A DNA stretch of 64,000 bases from G963701675 sp963701675 (lineage in GTDB: Bacteria > Planctomycetota > Planctomycetia > Gemmatales > Gemmataceae), in assembly GCA_963701675.1 (NCBI GenBank), contig OY969623.1:310001-374000 (forward strand), written 5' to 3'. Below, piece after piece: positions 42,341 to 50,964 of this stretch (within the stretch, counting starts at the first letter, position 1; each line of letters begins with the position of its first letter). A program made the position numbers and the translations under genes. The notes beneath the pieces were generated by a model. That model saw only the letters and a program-made list of their open reading frames with translations, had not been told where the DNA came from and ran no database searches.

Positions 42341-43230
42341 TCCTGTTCGATTTTTGCAAGACGCGGCAACAGCGGGCCTACAGTCAGCCACGCGGTCCCT
42401 ACGGTCACCATCAAGGGCAACGCGTATACGAGAAAAAAAAGCAATGCCACCAATCCTAAGCTCGGCTCAAATAGCGGGCCAAATTCGGAGCCCCAGAGAT
42501 CAACGGCATACACTTGCGCTCGGGCCGAGATAGCAATCGTGCTGTGGAAGCACGCCACGCGCAAGGCTCGCGGACCTGCTGGGCTTCTGAAAATACCGCC
42601 TGTGTTCAATCCATGACGGTTGTAGGTGATCCATGAAACCAGGGAATACCAGGCCTGGGACGCACAGGAAACCAAGCAGCCGAGCGCGTAGGGCAAAATC
42701 AATGGGAGCGTGATCAAAACCGCCGGCACTTTGATAATGATGCTTCGGCGGTACTTCTCCGCACAGTCCCGCTCGCAAGGAAATGCAGTACGCAGAAAGC
42801 AATAATGCACAGCAAATAATAGAGCGAACGCGGCAACAGCCACACACGCGACGGCGAGCAAGGCGCTTTCCGGGATTAGAGCTAGAAGCCCCAGTACTAT
42901 TGCAATCACCGCAATCACAAAAAGCCTGGTTCGAAACCCGCCCATTTGACCCAGTAGGGCGTAGACAACGATCACAATGCAAAAGACGGCCGGTGCTCGC
43001 TGAATTCGTGATGACACTCCATCGAACCGGGCTGTCTTCTCTATCGGGGCCCATAAATCGAAAACGCAGCAAGTAACCGCAAGTCCAAAACAAAGATGCT
43101 TCATCGTATTCCAGAACCGCGAGCTGGCTGAGTCTGTCTCGATTGGCACTTCCAGTGTGCAGCCACGCGTGGAAGGCACCTGCCCCTGTAACAATGTGTT
43201 TCCAGCCGGCATGTTCACAGTTGGCCACAT
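42337..43230 (-). CDS. Multi-pass membrane protein, 297 aa
   Basis: The start at 43230 has AAAGGA upstream. After a polar 45-residue lead come about five hydrophobic helices: near 46-62, 80-95, 100-145 (two helices), 170-200 and 262-287. The Cys content is high. There is no transporter motif. Position within the second transfer module, between the ATPase remnant and the 116-aa membrane protein, suggests a channel component; that is inference. Confidence 0.7.
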   Translation of the reverse strand: MWPTVNMPAGNTLLQGQVPSTRGCTLEVPIETDSASSRFWNTMKHLCFGLAVTCCVFDLWAPIEKTARFDGVSSRIQRAPAVFCIVIVVYALLGQMGGFRTRLFVIAVIAIVLGLLALIPESALLAVACVAVAAFALLFAVHYCFLRTAFPCERDCAEKYRRSIIIKVPAVLITLPLILPYALGCLVSCASQAWYSLVSWITYNRHGLNTGGIFRSPAGPRALRVACFHSTIAISARAQVYAVDLWGSEFGPLFEPSLGLVALLFFLVYALPLMVTVGTAWLTVGPLLPRLAKIEQE

Positions 43231-43273
43231 AACAAGTCCTTTCAACATTTATTCCGCTTTCGGCCGGTCCACG

Positions 43274-43624
43274 TCATTCCGGTCCGTTTTCATGAAGCAA
43301 TAGACAATCAGACCCAAACCACGATGTGAGAAGCGGATCGATGAACCGCTCGAACACTAGGTCGAGTGAGTGATCCCAACAGCACCATAGCTGGTATGTC
43401 CATGCGCTTGCGATGACGGTCGTGAGCACAGGTTTTTCAAACAGATAAGCCATGACACTGCCGATCACCGCGCAAAGCACCGTGCCGATGACGACGTCAT
43501 TTGCCAATTCTGAACGCCTTTCTTGCCCATGATGCACTGGCGTCGGGCGCTCAGTTCCTCGGTCACGTAAACCGCGCGCGATGGACTCGAGCATGTCCTT
43601 GATAATGGCGTCATTGCCAGTCAT
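43274..43624 (-). CDS. Membrane protein, 116 aa
   Basis: ATG at 43624 lies 5 bases after the stop of the PIN-like gene, whose last codons give AAAGGA. The N-terminal 45 residues are charged; two hydrophobic segments follow at about 45-65 (VVIGTVLCAVIGSVMAYLF) and 70-85. The C-terminus contains LDLVFERFIDPLLTSWF. Function unknown. Confidence 0.68.
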   Translation of the reverse strand: MTGNDAIIKDMLESIARGLRDRGTERPTPVHHGQERRSELANDVVIGTVLCAVIGSVMAYLFEKPVLTTVIASAWTYQLWCCWDHSLDLVFERFIDPLLTSWFGSDCLLLHENGPE

Positions 43625-43629
43625 CGGGT

Positions 43630-44373
43630 TCACGTATTCCTTTCGCCGCGTTGCAGTAGCAGACACCATCTCACAAACTCCAAATGGAACCGTTTATCAT
43701 TTGGACCCAGCAGGATTCCGCAGTGCCTAGCCTCGCACGCAAGTGTTGAGAAATCCTGGTCATGGCTAATCATCACTCGCCTGAACTGCGTAGCATGCCG
43801 AAGCTGCTCGTTGTCACTTGCTCCGCTCAGGCCGGCCTCCCGGCTGTCGCTAACCGGAATTCCATGCTTCCGCAGGAGACCCACAAGCTCGCTTGAGCAA
43901 CATTCGTCTGCGTGAAACCCCTCAAATTTCTCCGTGCCACGTAGGAAGTACACCACCGGATGCCTCCGTGGCGGGTGCTGTGCGGGCCTTGGCTGTTGAG
44001 CAGCAGGCTTTGGCGGCGTCGACTTCGCTGTCTTCGCACAGATTGGTGGCCACGCCAATTGCTTCTTGCTTGCTTTGCTCTGGGCATTGCCCAGAACTTG
44101 GCCGTAACTCTTGACCTTGGTAGTGTGCGACTCCTGTTTAGTTCTGAATGGATGCGATTCATCAATACAGGCTGCCACCGTGCCCGGCACAGCAAACACA
44201 ATTGTCAAGACGGCCCACATACCCATCGTCACGCTCGTCGGAACTATGACGCCCCATGGCTCCAACCACACCTTTGGGCAGTAAGCCATGATGCCCGCAA
44301 GACCGGTAAGGATGGTGCCGGAAAACATCGCGATCAAGAGCACCTCGGCAACCGCTCTCACCTTCAGCTTCAT
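43630..44373 (-). CDS. Membrane-anchored DUF5615-like PIN nuclease
   Basis: 247 aa from ATG 44373 (ATG 44385 possible). Two hydrophobic helices occupy about residues 6-33 and 40-66. A Lys/Pro/Gln-rich linker follows to about residue 145. The C-terminal 95 residues carry the DUF5615 PIN-like pattern: FHADECCSSELVGLLRKHGI (first acidic pair), SREAGLSGASDNEQLRHA and VMISHDQDFSTLA, ending with CGILLG. DUF5615 proteins are normally small soluble toxins; a membrane-tethered version in a transfer module is unusual. It could be an RNA nuclease kept at the membrane, or a scavenged domain. Confidence 0.7.
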   Translation of the reverse strand: MKLKVRAVAEVLLIAMFSGTILTGLAGIMAYCPKVWLEPWGVIVPTSVTMGMWAVLTIVFAVPGTVAACIDESHPFRTKQESHTTKVKSYGQVLGNAQSKASKKQLAWPPICAKTAKSTPPKPAAQQPRPAQHPPRRHPVVYFLRGTEKFEGFHADECCSSELVGLLRKHGIPVSDSREAGLSGASDNEQLRHATQFRRVMISHDQDFSTLACEARHCGILLGPNDKRFHLEFVRWCLLLQRGERNT

Positions 44374-44713
44374 GATGATCACCATTTCGTAGCCAAAGTT
44401 CGGTCTCCAGCACGCGCAGTAGTTTTTTTTCAAAGTTCGAACCCGGTTTGCTCGAGTCCCACGCAACGATTAAGTGGGACCAGTTCGCCAAGCCAACCCA
44501 GTTCAGGAAGTCGACTCCCGGAGTATCTGAATCCGGGAAGACGGAGCGACCAGCATGCTCGACAAGGCAGCCACCGCCCTGCGCGTTCGAAAATCTCCCC
44601 CGCAGCAGCAGGCTGCTATTTTCCTTCATCATTTCAATTAGCCGCTCCAGGGCGGGCGTCGAAACATTTGGCCCTACGTCTAGAAGCCACTCACGCAACC
44701 ATTCACTGGTCAT
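44162..44713 (-). CDS. Hypothetical protein, probably frameshifted near its end
   Basis: The first 100 residues (44713 to about 44420) look like a real protein: a Trp-rich start (EWLREWLLDVG), a helix ALERLIEMMKE, and a region VDFLNWVGLANWSHLIVAWDSS. After that the frame runs antisense-free but over the start of the PIN-like gene and loses protein character. An A8 tract at 44423-44430 precedes the change. One base of slippage there would give an end at TGA 44379-44381. Real end uncertain; function unknown. Confidence 0.5.
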   Translation of the reverse strand: MTSEWLREWLLDVGPNVSTPALERLIEMMKENSSLLLRGRFSNAQGGGCLVEHAGRSVFPDSDTPGVDFLNWVGLANWSHLIVAWDSSKPGSNFEKKLLRVLETELWLRNGDHHEAEGESGCRGALDRDVFRHHPYRSCGHHGLLPKGVVGAMGRHSSDERDDGYVGRLDNCVCCAGHGGSLY

Positions 44714-45352
44714 GATGTTGTCCTTTCTGGTTCATAATGACTTGGCGATCGCGAACGTTTGAGGTAATTCGGAAGCAGATGCACGAGATCTTCGACGACC
44801 ACTACACTCTGAGCGAACGGAAATTGTCTCTTGCCAAGTGATCGCTCGATTGCACAGGCTTTCTCGACAGTCGCCGTTAAGACGACCAAGCGAAACCTAT
44901 CGGGTAGCAGTGACAAGAGCCCCGCGACATTCCTGCGTTCGTCGTACCAATCTCGTGCCCGCCGACTCACATGATCTGCGGACCCTCCCAGGTCCACTTT
45001 CACCGCTTGCAATTGCTCATTCTCACAGCAATAAATTGCGTCCTGGCCGGTGGACCGTATCCAAGGATAACGCTCCCGGAGTTCCGCGCGGGTTAGGCGC
45101 AGCCGACGTGCGCCCCCCAACAAGCAATAGCAAGCCACTGAGTACACCACAGGCAATGCCTGAGGACCCACAGATTGATAACGGCTCCATATCGCGCCGG
45201 TCAGTGAGCGGCCGTTTTTCCACTTCGCCCCGGGCGCGTGCGCGAAGAAGACGTTTTTTCGCTGCACTTGGAGAAGACCCGCTGTGTGACGCCAATTGTT
45301 CCGCTGTCAGCGCACGGTACCGGTCAAGCACACACAAATCAGAAAAGGTCAT
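44710..45352 (-). pseudogene. Frameshifted copy of the winged-helix gene
   Basis: The N-terminal part (45352 down to about 45200) reads DLCVLDRYRALTAEQLASHSG...KKRLLRARARGEVEKRPL, matching the winged helix of the 39119-39865 product. The C-terminal part is in another frame from about 45190 to 44710: VVYSVACYCLLGGARRLRL...DLVHLLPNYLKR, matching its LAFCCLSKHKRCRL...DLLYLIAPPPK. The two frames differ by one base, so the gene is broken or contains a sequencing indel near 45170-45220. Confidence 0.75.
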
Positions 45353-45970
45353 ACGGCCATCCTTTCCCTACACAGAATTGGTGGAACGAAGCAATACGCC
45401 GCTTCGTGTAACCGATGCCGCCATACTCAAGGGCCCGAACCACCTCTCCCGTGTTTCCGACGACAAAGGCATCTGGGCGTTTTGTGCCGACATTGTTCGG
45501 AATGAGATCCTCTCCAATCCACGCGCCAGCGATTTGTACTGCATGCGTTTGGTGCCAAAGAAACATCTCCGTGACTCCGAGGTCGTGTGAAGCCTGATAA
45601 AACGCAGACCTCAGGCTCACCCGCGGCGCCCCCCAAAGCGTTCGGTTCCGCAGCGTCCCAACGTAAACTGTCATGACATGGGGAAACTTCCCCCGCCACC
45701 GAAGCTGAATCGCCCAAGCAGCAGCCGCAATCTTTGAATCCAAAAGATGCTCCCCCGGCGACCACGACATCAACGGCCTTTCAACACGGGCAGGCGTCTG
45801 CGCAAGGGCACCTGCACGGGACAGACAAGATCGCTTTCGAGCAGCGGCAGCAACAGCCGGCGGGCGTTCGATCTATCTCCGTTACAACAGGTGCCGGCAA
45901 CCTGGTCCAAACTGATCAACCGGATCTTTCGACCCAGTATCTGCGACAAGCGTTGCTGGCGTTCAGTCAC
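45339..45970 (-). pseudogene. Frameshifted copy of the 207-aa gene
   Basis: GTG 45970 starts VTERQQRLSQILGRKIRLISLDQ, parallel to MYTHRDLDIVETHACRVPLLTFDQ of the intact copy. Near 45820 the frame changes and continues as ARVERPLMSWSPGEH..., parallel to IRVERPLFDWRPG, and ends RPDAFVVGNTGEVVRALEYGG...FHQFC...YDLF at 45339. The second frame has ATG only at 45770, too late for the homologous region. One indel near 45800-45830 explains everything. Confidence 0.75.
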
Positions 45971-46107
45971 TTTGACTGCCCCTCTACTGTTTCTCTGGCG
46001 TTAGTCCCGTCGGAACCGCGCTGCAAAGCAAGCCACCAGTCAACAAACTCGCGATGGCAACGTTTGCCTGCCGGGCCAACAAGCACTCCGCAACTGCCTT
46101 GCCGGCG

Positions 46108-46704
46108 CTAACTACACTGCTGTCGTTGCAGCGAACGCTCGACCGATGTTTGCACGGTGCGCGGAAAATCTGACTCGTAATCCAGCAGAGTCGTCACGCC
46201 CGCCCGGCAGCGCTTCCACATGACGAGTGCTGATACGACCCCTAATGCGGAAAGCGGCAATATCTGGGCGATGTCTAGGAGGCTCACTTCCAGGGATGCA
46301 ATTTGATTCCACGACGGTTTTTTCAAGAGCAGCAAATATGCATTGTTGATCCCCCCGGGGAACAAAAAGAGACCGAATGCAGCAACAGCCCAAAGCTTCG
46401 GATTTCCGATTGGTTCCGCATGCGCTCTAAACCAGGCCCGCTCTTCCGGACTGACACTGTCCTGAGCGAGGACAACAAGCCGTTTTGCCAGCTCCAAATC
46501 CGTGCGTAACACATCGAGTATTCCCAAGAAAATCATGTGCACGCCAAAAATGGCGCCCGCGAAAATGCCAGGAAATCCAAACACCCAATACCCAGCAACT
46601 CCTGCCGCCACACCACCCCAGGCACCGATATTGAAGACCTTGGAAGACCACCTGTACGGGTAGATCTGTTTGATCACAGCCAGCCCCTTTCTTGATTCAC
46701 CCAT
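46108..46704 (-). CDS. Multi-pass membrane protein, 198 aa
   Basis: AAGGAG precedes ATG 46704. Hydrophobic helices lie at about 24-45 (GVAAGVAGYWVFGFPGIFAG), 45-62, 104-122 and 140-160. A cytoplasmic charged loop (about 65-100) has Arg, Glu and Trp. The terminus is basic and Gln-rich. It is the first recognisable gene upstream of the broken 207-aa copy in the second transfer module. No family recognised. Confidence 0.7.
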   Translation of the reverse strand: MGESRKGLAVIKQIYPYRWSSKVFNIGAWGGVAAGVAGYWVFGFPGIFAGAIFGVHMIFLGILDVLRTDLELAKRLVVLAQDSVSPEERAWFRAHAEPIGNPKLWAVAAFGLFLFPGGINNAYLLLLKKPSWNQIASLEVSLLDIAQILPLSALGVVSALVMWKRCRAGVTTLLDYESDFPRTVQTSVERSLQRQQCS

Positions 46705-47077
46705 GTCCGACTCCTTGGGCGGATTTTTTAGATGAAGCCGCGCTGTTGCACCAAGAACAACGCAGCTTGGGCGAAGTTGACCTTCCGCAGGTCTAGTTTT
46801 GCGCAAAATGGAATAGCGTGCTGTTCGTCCAAAGCCGGTACCTCAGTTCGCGTGCGTGTCGGGGTGTTCGCATTCCACCGAAACGATTCGGGCAGCCATT
46901 CTCTCTGGAAGTTTCTGCATGGTTTTTGTCCCTTCGGAAAACGTCTATGGTCAAGAAGGCCTGTCTGTGCTGCAACCAAAAGCCATGACGAAGACCTTCC
47001 ACTTGGTTGCCGCCCTCCGATTGATCGCCAGTTGATCCGACGCCGTTGGAAGCGCGTCGCGTGGCTTCAAATCGCGC
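46705..47077. other. Region with possible small broken gene
   Basis: On the minus strand a 25-codon frame (46843-46920) has AAGGGA upstream. In the next frame a protein-like tail continues to TAA near 46728 (CAKLDLRKVNFAQAALFLVQQRGF). Together they would make a 64-codon gene with one frameshift near 46850. The rest of the interval appears non-coding. Confidence 0.35.
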
Positions 47078-48037
47078 CTATCGTCGCTTCATACCGTTTG
47101 CGTTCCTCAGACAAAGGTCCAGAAACTTTGCCCAACGGTTTACTGCCCGGTAAAGGTTCTCCTCAGGCGGAGGGTCCCCGTTTTCGCTACTCACGTGCAG
47201 CCCTAGGCCGGTATCAGAATCCAACCAGGAAAGCGCCGCATGAAGAGTTCTGCCGGCCACTGTTGTCGAGGTCGATTGTGCACCTGCGCCTCGGGTTGCA
47301 GCCGCCTTCCGACGACTTGTCTCTTGGTCGCGCTCGGCTGGCTTTCTTGATAAATTCCGCAAGACCCTCTTCGCCGAAAGCTCACCGGACTTGAGTTTTT
47401 CTTTGTCGTCCTCACTGAGTTTTGACTGGATTTCCGGATTGAATAATCGCAAGTATTCGCTGACCGTTCCCTTCGAGAGCCCGTACTCAGTCGCGAGCTG
47501 CCGTTGACTCCAGCCCGTGACCTCCAGTATTTCGCTCATGACTCGCGCCTGATCGTAAGGCGACATGGGCTCGCGACAGGAGTTTTCCGATAAGGCGATC
47601 AATGCGTCACGTCCTGCAATCGCGCCAATCACGACGCGGCACGGTACTTTCCTCAACCCAGCCGCAATCGCCGCTCTGTAGCGGCGTTTGCCAGCCAACA
47701 CGACATACTTTCCGCCGCTAAGTCGAACAATCAGCGGTTCAAGGACTCCGAGCATCTTTATGTTTGCCACAAGGCGGTTAAGATCGTCTTCATCTATCTC
47801 ACTACGGTCGTCCTTGTCGCAGATAAGATCGTCGACCAGGACCATCCGCGAAGCCATGGCAAGCGAGTCCTTCTTCGACACCATCGCGGAACGCTTGCGT
47901 TTGGTCGCTTTATCTCGCTTTGGCTTCAGTAACGGATTTGGTTCGGCGGCCGAACCATTTGCGGCGTTGCAGACTCCTCCTTCGAGGGACGCTTCCCCGG
48001 CTTGACTCGGCATTTCGCAATCGGTGGCGTCTTTCAT
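47078..48037 (-). CDS. ParB-like protein of the second module
   Basis: 319 aa from ATG 48037 (other in-frame starts exist). Residues 80-180 carry the ParB/Srx pattern IDEDDLNRLVANIKMLGVLEPLIVR and VVLAGKRRYRAAIAAG, then a central HTH with TGWSQRQLATEYGLSKGTVSEYLRLF near 195-220. The C-terminus is Ser/Thr/Arg-rich. No parA lies next to it; it may act with the distant parA or be a KorB-like regulator. The non-coding 48.04-48.80 kb upstream holds palindromes that may be its sites. Confidence 0.8.
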   Translation of the reverse strand: MKDATDCEMPSQAGEASLEGGVCNAANGSAAEPNPLLKPKRDKATKRKRSAMVSKKDSLAMASRMVLVDDLICDKDDRSEIDEDDLNRLVANIKMLGVLEPLIVRLSGGKYVVLAGKRRYRAAIAAGLRKVPCRVVIGAIAGRDALIALSENSCREPMSPYDQARVMSEILEVTGWSQRQLATEYGLSKGTVSEYLRLFNPEIQSKLSEDDKEKLKSGELSAKRVLRNLSRKPAERDQETSRRKAAATRGAGAQSTSTTVAGRTLHAALSWLDSDTGLGLHVSSENGDPPPEENLYRAVNRWAKFLDLCLRNANGMKRR

Positions 48038-48802
48038 CGCTCTTAACCAAAGCTGTAATGCTCCCGCTCGCCGTCGAGCGCAGTCACAGAAACCAACGAT
48101 CAAAGCTTGTCGGCAGGACGAATGTGAAGGCTGCGCCTTGAAGCGCATGAAAAACCCCGCATTCGGCTGTCAGCCACGCGGGGGATGAATTGGTTTTTGG
48201 CAGTAGGTCTATCTTGATTAGCCGGCATCTTCAAATCAAGAGGAATTCACCAAATTCGGACAGCTACTTTGGTCACCGGCCAATCCGTGATATGGATCTC
48301 TTCCTGCGGGTCGTAGGTGCTTCATTCCGAAGGTTTTTCCGGAACCCTCGCTAGAGTGCGAACTGCCAACGTCGGTTTGGCTACCCGCCATACCGCTCGT
48401 TTCGTACCGAAGGGGGTCTCTGGACGCGGGGCAAGTGCCTTGTGGCCGGCTCGGGCAACTGCCTGACCGGAAAGTCATTGGCTTGCTTCCGACGGAGCGA
48501 TGTCCGGTTTTTCCCGAGGTTGTAATGCACCTACGACCTCAATCCGCGAGTGCGCATTGCGCATCGTCTGTAGCCCTTAGGGCTATTACCTACCGAAAGC
48601 CGTGTGTATGATGATGAAAATAGCCGGTAGGCAGGGTAGGCCTTGTGGCACAGGAACCAGTTTCTGCCAAAAACCGCCCCCGCCAGTGCCGCCCTGCTAC
48701 CGGCTCTGCCCAGACCAGGCAGAGAAGTGATTGCTCTAATCCGGGCTATTGAACAAACGATCGGCCATTCCGTAATTCACTGACCAATCGCCATTCGCGA
48801 AG
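48038..48802. promoter_or_regulatory. Long non-coding region with palindromes (candidate parS, oriV or oriT)
   Basis: 765 bases without a convincing gene. Visible structure: TAGCCCT-t-AGGGCTA, a perfect 7-bp palindrome at 48571-48585; CCTACCG and CGGTAGG as an inverted pair near 48590 and 48633, with CTACCGG repeated near 48698; CTCTGCC-cagacca-GGCAGAG, a perfect hairpin at 48704-48724. The density of inverted repeats beside a ParB-like gene suggests binding sites or an origin. Confidence 0.55.
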
Positions 48803-49306
48803 CTACGTATTTTTTTTGCCTGGTTTCGCTTGCACTACTTCCTCAAGAACCTTGACCGCTGCTTCCATGCGACCCATTTTCGATTGCTGCTCCGTCATCA
48901 TTTTCTGCAATAGGTCTCGAAACAGGCCGACCGTTTCCACTTTTTTTTCGAGGGGGGCGTCTGTCAGCCGTATCTCTTGTGTGGTTGAAGAATCGGGCTT
49001 GACCAGCGCGGTTGATCGTCTAGGCTCGACATAAGGCACGGTTAACACCAAGGCCCATCCGTCGCCATGGCGATCAAACCGCAGATTCTCGACCTGCACC
49101 GGCAGCTTACCTGGGAAGGCACAGAGTCGCCGCTCAAATTCAGCGACAAAATTTGATATTTTGGACGCAACGTCCGCAAACGCTTTCGAGGTATGCTCCG
49201 CGTCCGCGAAAGCTTTGGCAAGCTCTTCAGGATCCAGCGGTTTCGGCGGTGCTGGCGGGAGAGATGCAGAGAGAGCGGAAGTACCTGGCTCTTTTTTTGT
49301 AGCCAT
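48803..49306 (-). CDS. Hypothetical helical protein, 167 aa
   Basis: From ATG 49306. A Pro-rich lead is followed by a long helix (about 28-60, Ala/Glu/Phe), a beta segment with VENLRFDRHGDGWALVLTVPYVEP, and a C-terminal helix with LQKMMTEQQSKMGRMEAAVKVLEEVV. No domain is recognised. It is divergent in position from the plus-strand small genes to its right. Confidence 0.6.
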   Translation of the reverse strand: MATKKEPGTSALSASLPPAPPKPLDPEELAKAFADAEHTSKAFADVASKISNFVAEFERRLCAFPGKLPVQVENLRFDRHGDGWALVLTVPYVEPRRSTALVKPDSSTTQEIRLTDAPLEKKVETVGLFRDLLQKMMTEQQSKMGRMEAAVKVLEEVVQAKPGKKNT

Positions 49307-49944
49307 TTGGGTTACCCCATCCTTAACGGACACCACCCCTGTACAGCAACGCACTGGGGATTCAAGTGAGCCAACTACCCCTCCCGAGGTAGCTGGCTCG
49401 TGGTCTACGCGAAACCGGCTGGCGTCACCGCCTACCTGGTTTCGGCTTTTGGATACCGATGCTTCGAGTTTGCGTTACCGCGCGCTCCCACAGCATCTGC
49501 GTCTATTTGGATTGTAAGCTCCCGGTCATCTCGGTTCAAGACGCAACTACTGCCCAAACGCCAGCCACTGTTTTTTGTTCCCTCAACCGAACCCGGACTT
49601 ACAATTCCGATTTTCCACCAAGCTCTAAAGACCGTCTCCACTAACACTCGCGGGCAAATACCCGCCGAACAAACTCTCTTCCGGACTAAGTGCCGCTTTG
49701 CACTCGGCTCACCATCTCCGTGTCGCGCGGCCCCGGTCCTCGAAGAAGACCTTAATGCCGAGTGGGACCTCAGGGCACTGTCGCAGGTCCCACGGACGGT
49801 CCCGCCGTCGCGGTGCCAACCTCTGCATCAGCCGTTCCTTACGGCAACAGGTTTTCCCAGGCGCGAGCTAAGAGTGTGTCACTTCCACCTTCTTTGGATC
49901 TGCACGCTTTACTCCCGGCGCGCCCCTGTGGTACCATCCGCCAC
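49307..49944. other. Region without a clear gene
   Basis: Several frames are open on both strands (for example 49400-50149 plus, 49432-49647 minus), but none has a ribosome site or protein-like pattern over its length. The interval may contain a decayed gene. A promoter for the 82-aa gene is expected near its right end. Confidence 0.3.
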
Positions 49945-50193
49945 ATGCTCAAGTCGTACATTGGAATTGCAACGCGGCGCGGTCTGGAAATGTTCGTTCC
50001 GGAAAATGAGCACGTGTTGTTTTCTCTCCAACAGTGCGCCGCACGCAGACTACTACCCGAAGCGGTTTGCTATTGGGCAGTCCTTCCCAAAGACGCGGTT
50101 TCCGAGATCCATTTCCGAATGGAACTTGGTGAGTATGGAACCGCCTTAATGCTTCTCGAAGGAAAAGCCAAGGACTTGGGCCGCGTCTTCTAA
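49945..50193 (+). CDS. Hypothetical protein, 82 aa
   Basis: ATG 49945 is chosen as the point where the protein-like composition begins; the frame is open further upstream. Features: YIGIATRRGLEMFVPE, a helix with LQQCAARRLLPEA, VCYWAVLPKD, and a C-terminal amphipathic helix with ALMLLEGKAKDLGRVF. It looks like a small planctomycete-type accessory protein. Function unknown. Confidence 0.55.
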   Translation: MLKSYIGIATRRGLEMFVPENEHVLFSLQQCAARRLLPEAVCYWAVLPKDAVSEIHFRMELGEYGTALMLLEGKAKDLGRVF

Positions 50194-50540
50194 CGAAATA
50201 CGACTGATTCAGGGGCTTGCACTGGCGCCTCACAAAATCGCTTTTCTTTGCGTTCTGATCGGGATTTGTGTTATACGCCCAGGGGTGCCGGGTAGAGATT
50301 TATCCAGCCCTTAGTTCCTTCGGTATCCGGTTTCGTGTAGTCCAAAGACACCCCTTTCGACAGCCTCGCAGTACGGGTGCTTTCGAGAGGCCGGTGGTAC
50401 ACAGATCCTGGTTCCCCAGACCGGTCCCTCACAACTCACCATCGAAGGACCGACATGCAGCACGAACAATCTGATATCCGCCATTTTGTTTTTCACGCCG
50501 AATGACTACCGCGCCCTCTCGCGAATCGGAGAGGAAGTTT
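50194..50540. other. Region without a clear gene
   Basis: Only short frames are present. One plus-strand frame contains a hydrophobic stretch (IAFLCVLIGICV, near 50230-50275) without a good start. A 16-codon frame at 50455 precedes the next gene. No repeats noted. Confidence 0.3.
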
Positions 50541-50675
50541 ATGGCTCAATTCTACCTCGTTCTGGCTTTCATGATCCTTGCCTTAGTCGCCGCCTATCCA
50601 AGGATTGCTGGATGGGTTTTTGTCCTGACGCTACTTCGCATCGCGGTGCGGATCGGGCGCGGACGCTATTACTAG
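50541..50675 (+). CDS. Small membrane protein, 44 aa
   Basis: GAGAGGAAG lies 5 bases before ATG 50541; an in-frame ATG at 50502 would add 13 residues. The product has two hydrophobic stretches (residues 4-18 and 23-37), separated by YPRIAG, and a basic end RIGRGRYY. Probably a membrane peptide of the accessory region. Confidence 0.6.
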   Translation: MAQFYLVLAFMILALVAAYPRIAGWVFVLTLLRIAVRIGRGRYY

Positions 50676-50676
50676 G

Positions 50677-50775
50677 TTGGCCCCGTCCGCTTTCCTGAAG
50701 ACCCTTTTCTTTGCTGTCTACTTGGTTTTGTGCTATATCTTTCCGCCGGGTCACCACCCAATTGCAGTTCATTAA
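50677..50775 (+). CDS. Possible membrane peptide, 32 aa
   Basis: A TTG-started frame directly after the 44-aa gene (1 base gap). It has one hydrophobic helix (LFFAVYLVLCYIF) and a His/Pro-rich end. There is no ribosome site; it might be read by reinitiation. Weak call. Confidence 0.25.
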   Translation: MAPSAFLKTLFFAVYLVLCYIFPPGHHPIAVH

Positions 50776-50964
50776 GTTTCCGACATTAGGTGAAAGTCCC
50801 CGAGACCTGTCCTCCTGGCCTCAAGCGACGAAATCAACAGGACCCGGCAGGCTTCGCTCCGGACTCACCAATTGCGCAGAAGATTTCGCAATCCACTTCC
50901 CGAAGTCCTCGGGAGGTGGGCGACCACTTCAAGGTTCAACACACATCTTTCGGAGGTCTTTGTC

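Noticed and set aside
42500..43228. Second long minus-strand frame (242 codons)
   Set aside because: It lies inside the multi-pass membrane protein gene in another frame and has no hydrophobic periodicity or ribosome site; an overlap artefact.
49400..50149. 250-codon plus-strand frame
   Set aside because: Overlaps the better-supported 82-aa gene in another frame and shows a Ser/Pro/Arg-rich composition typical of a chance frame.
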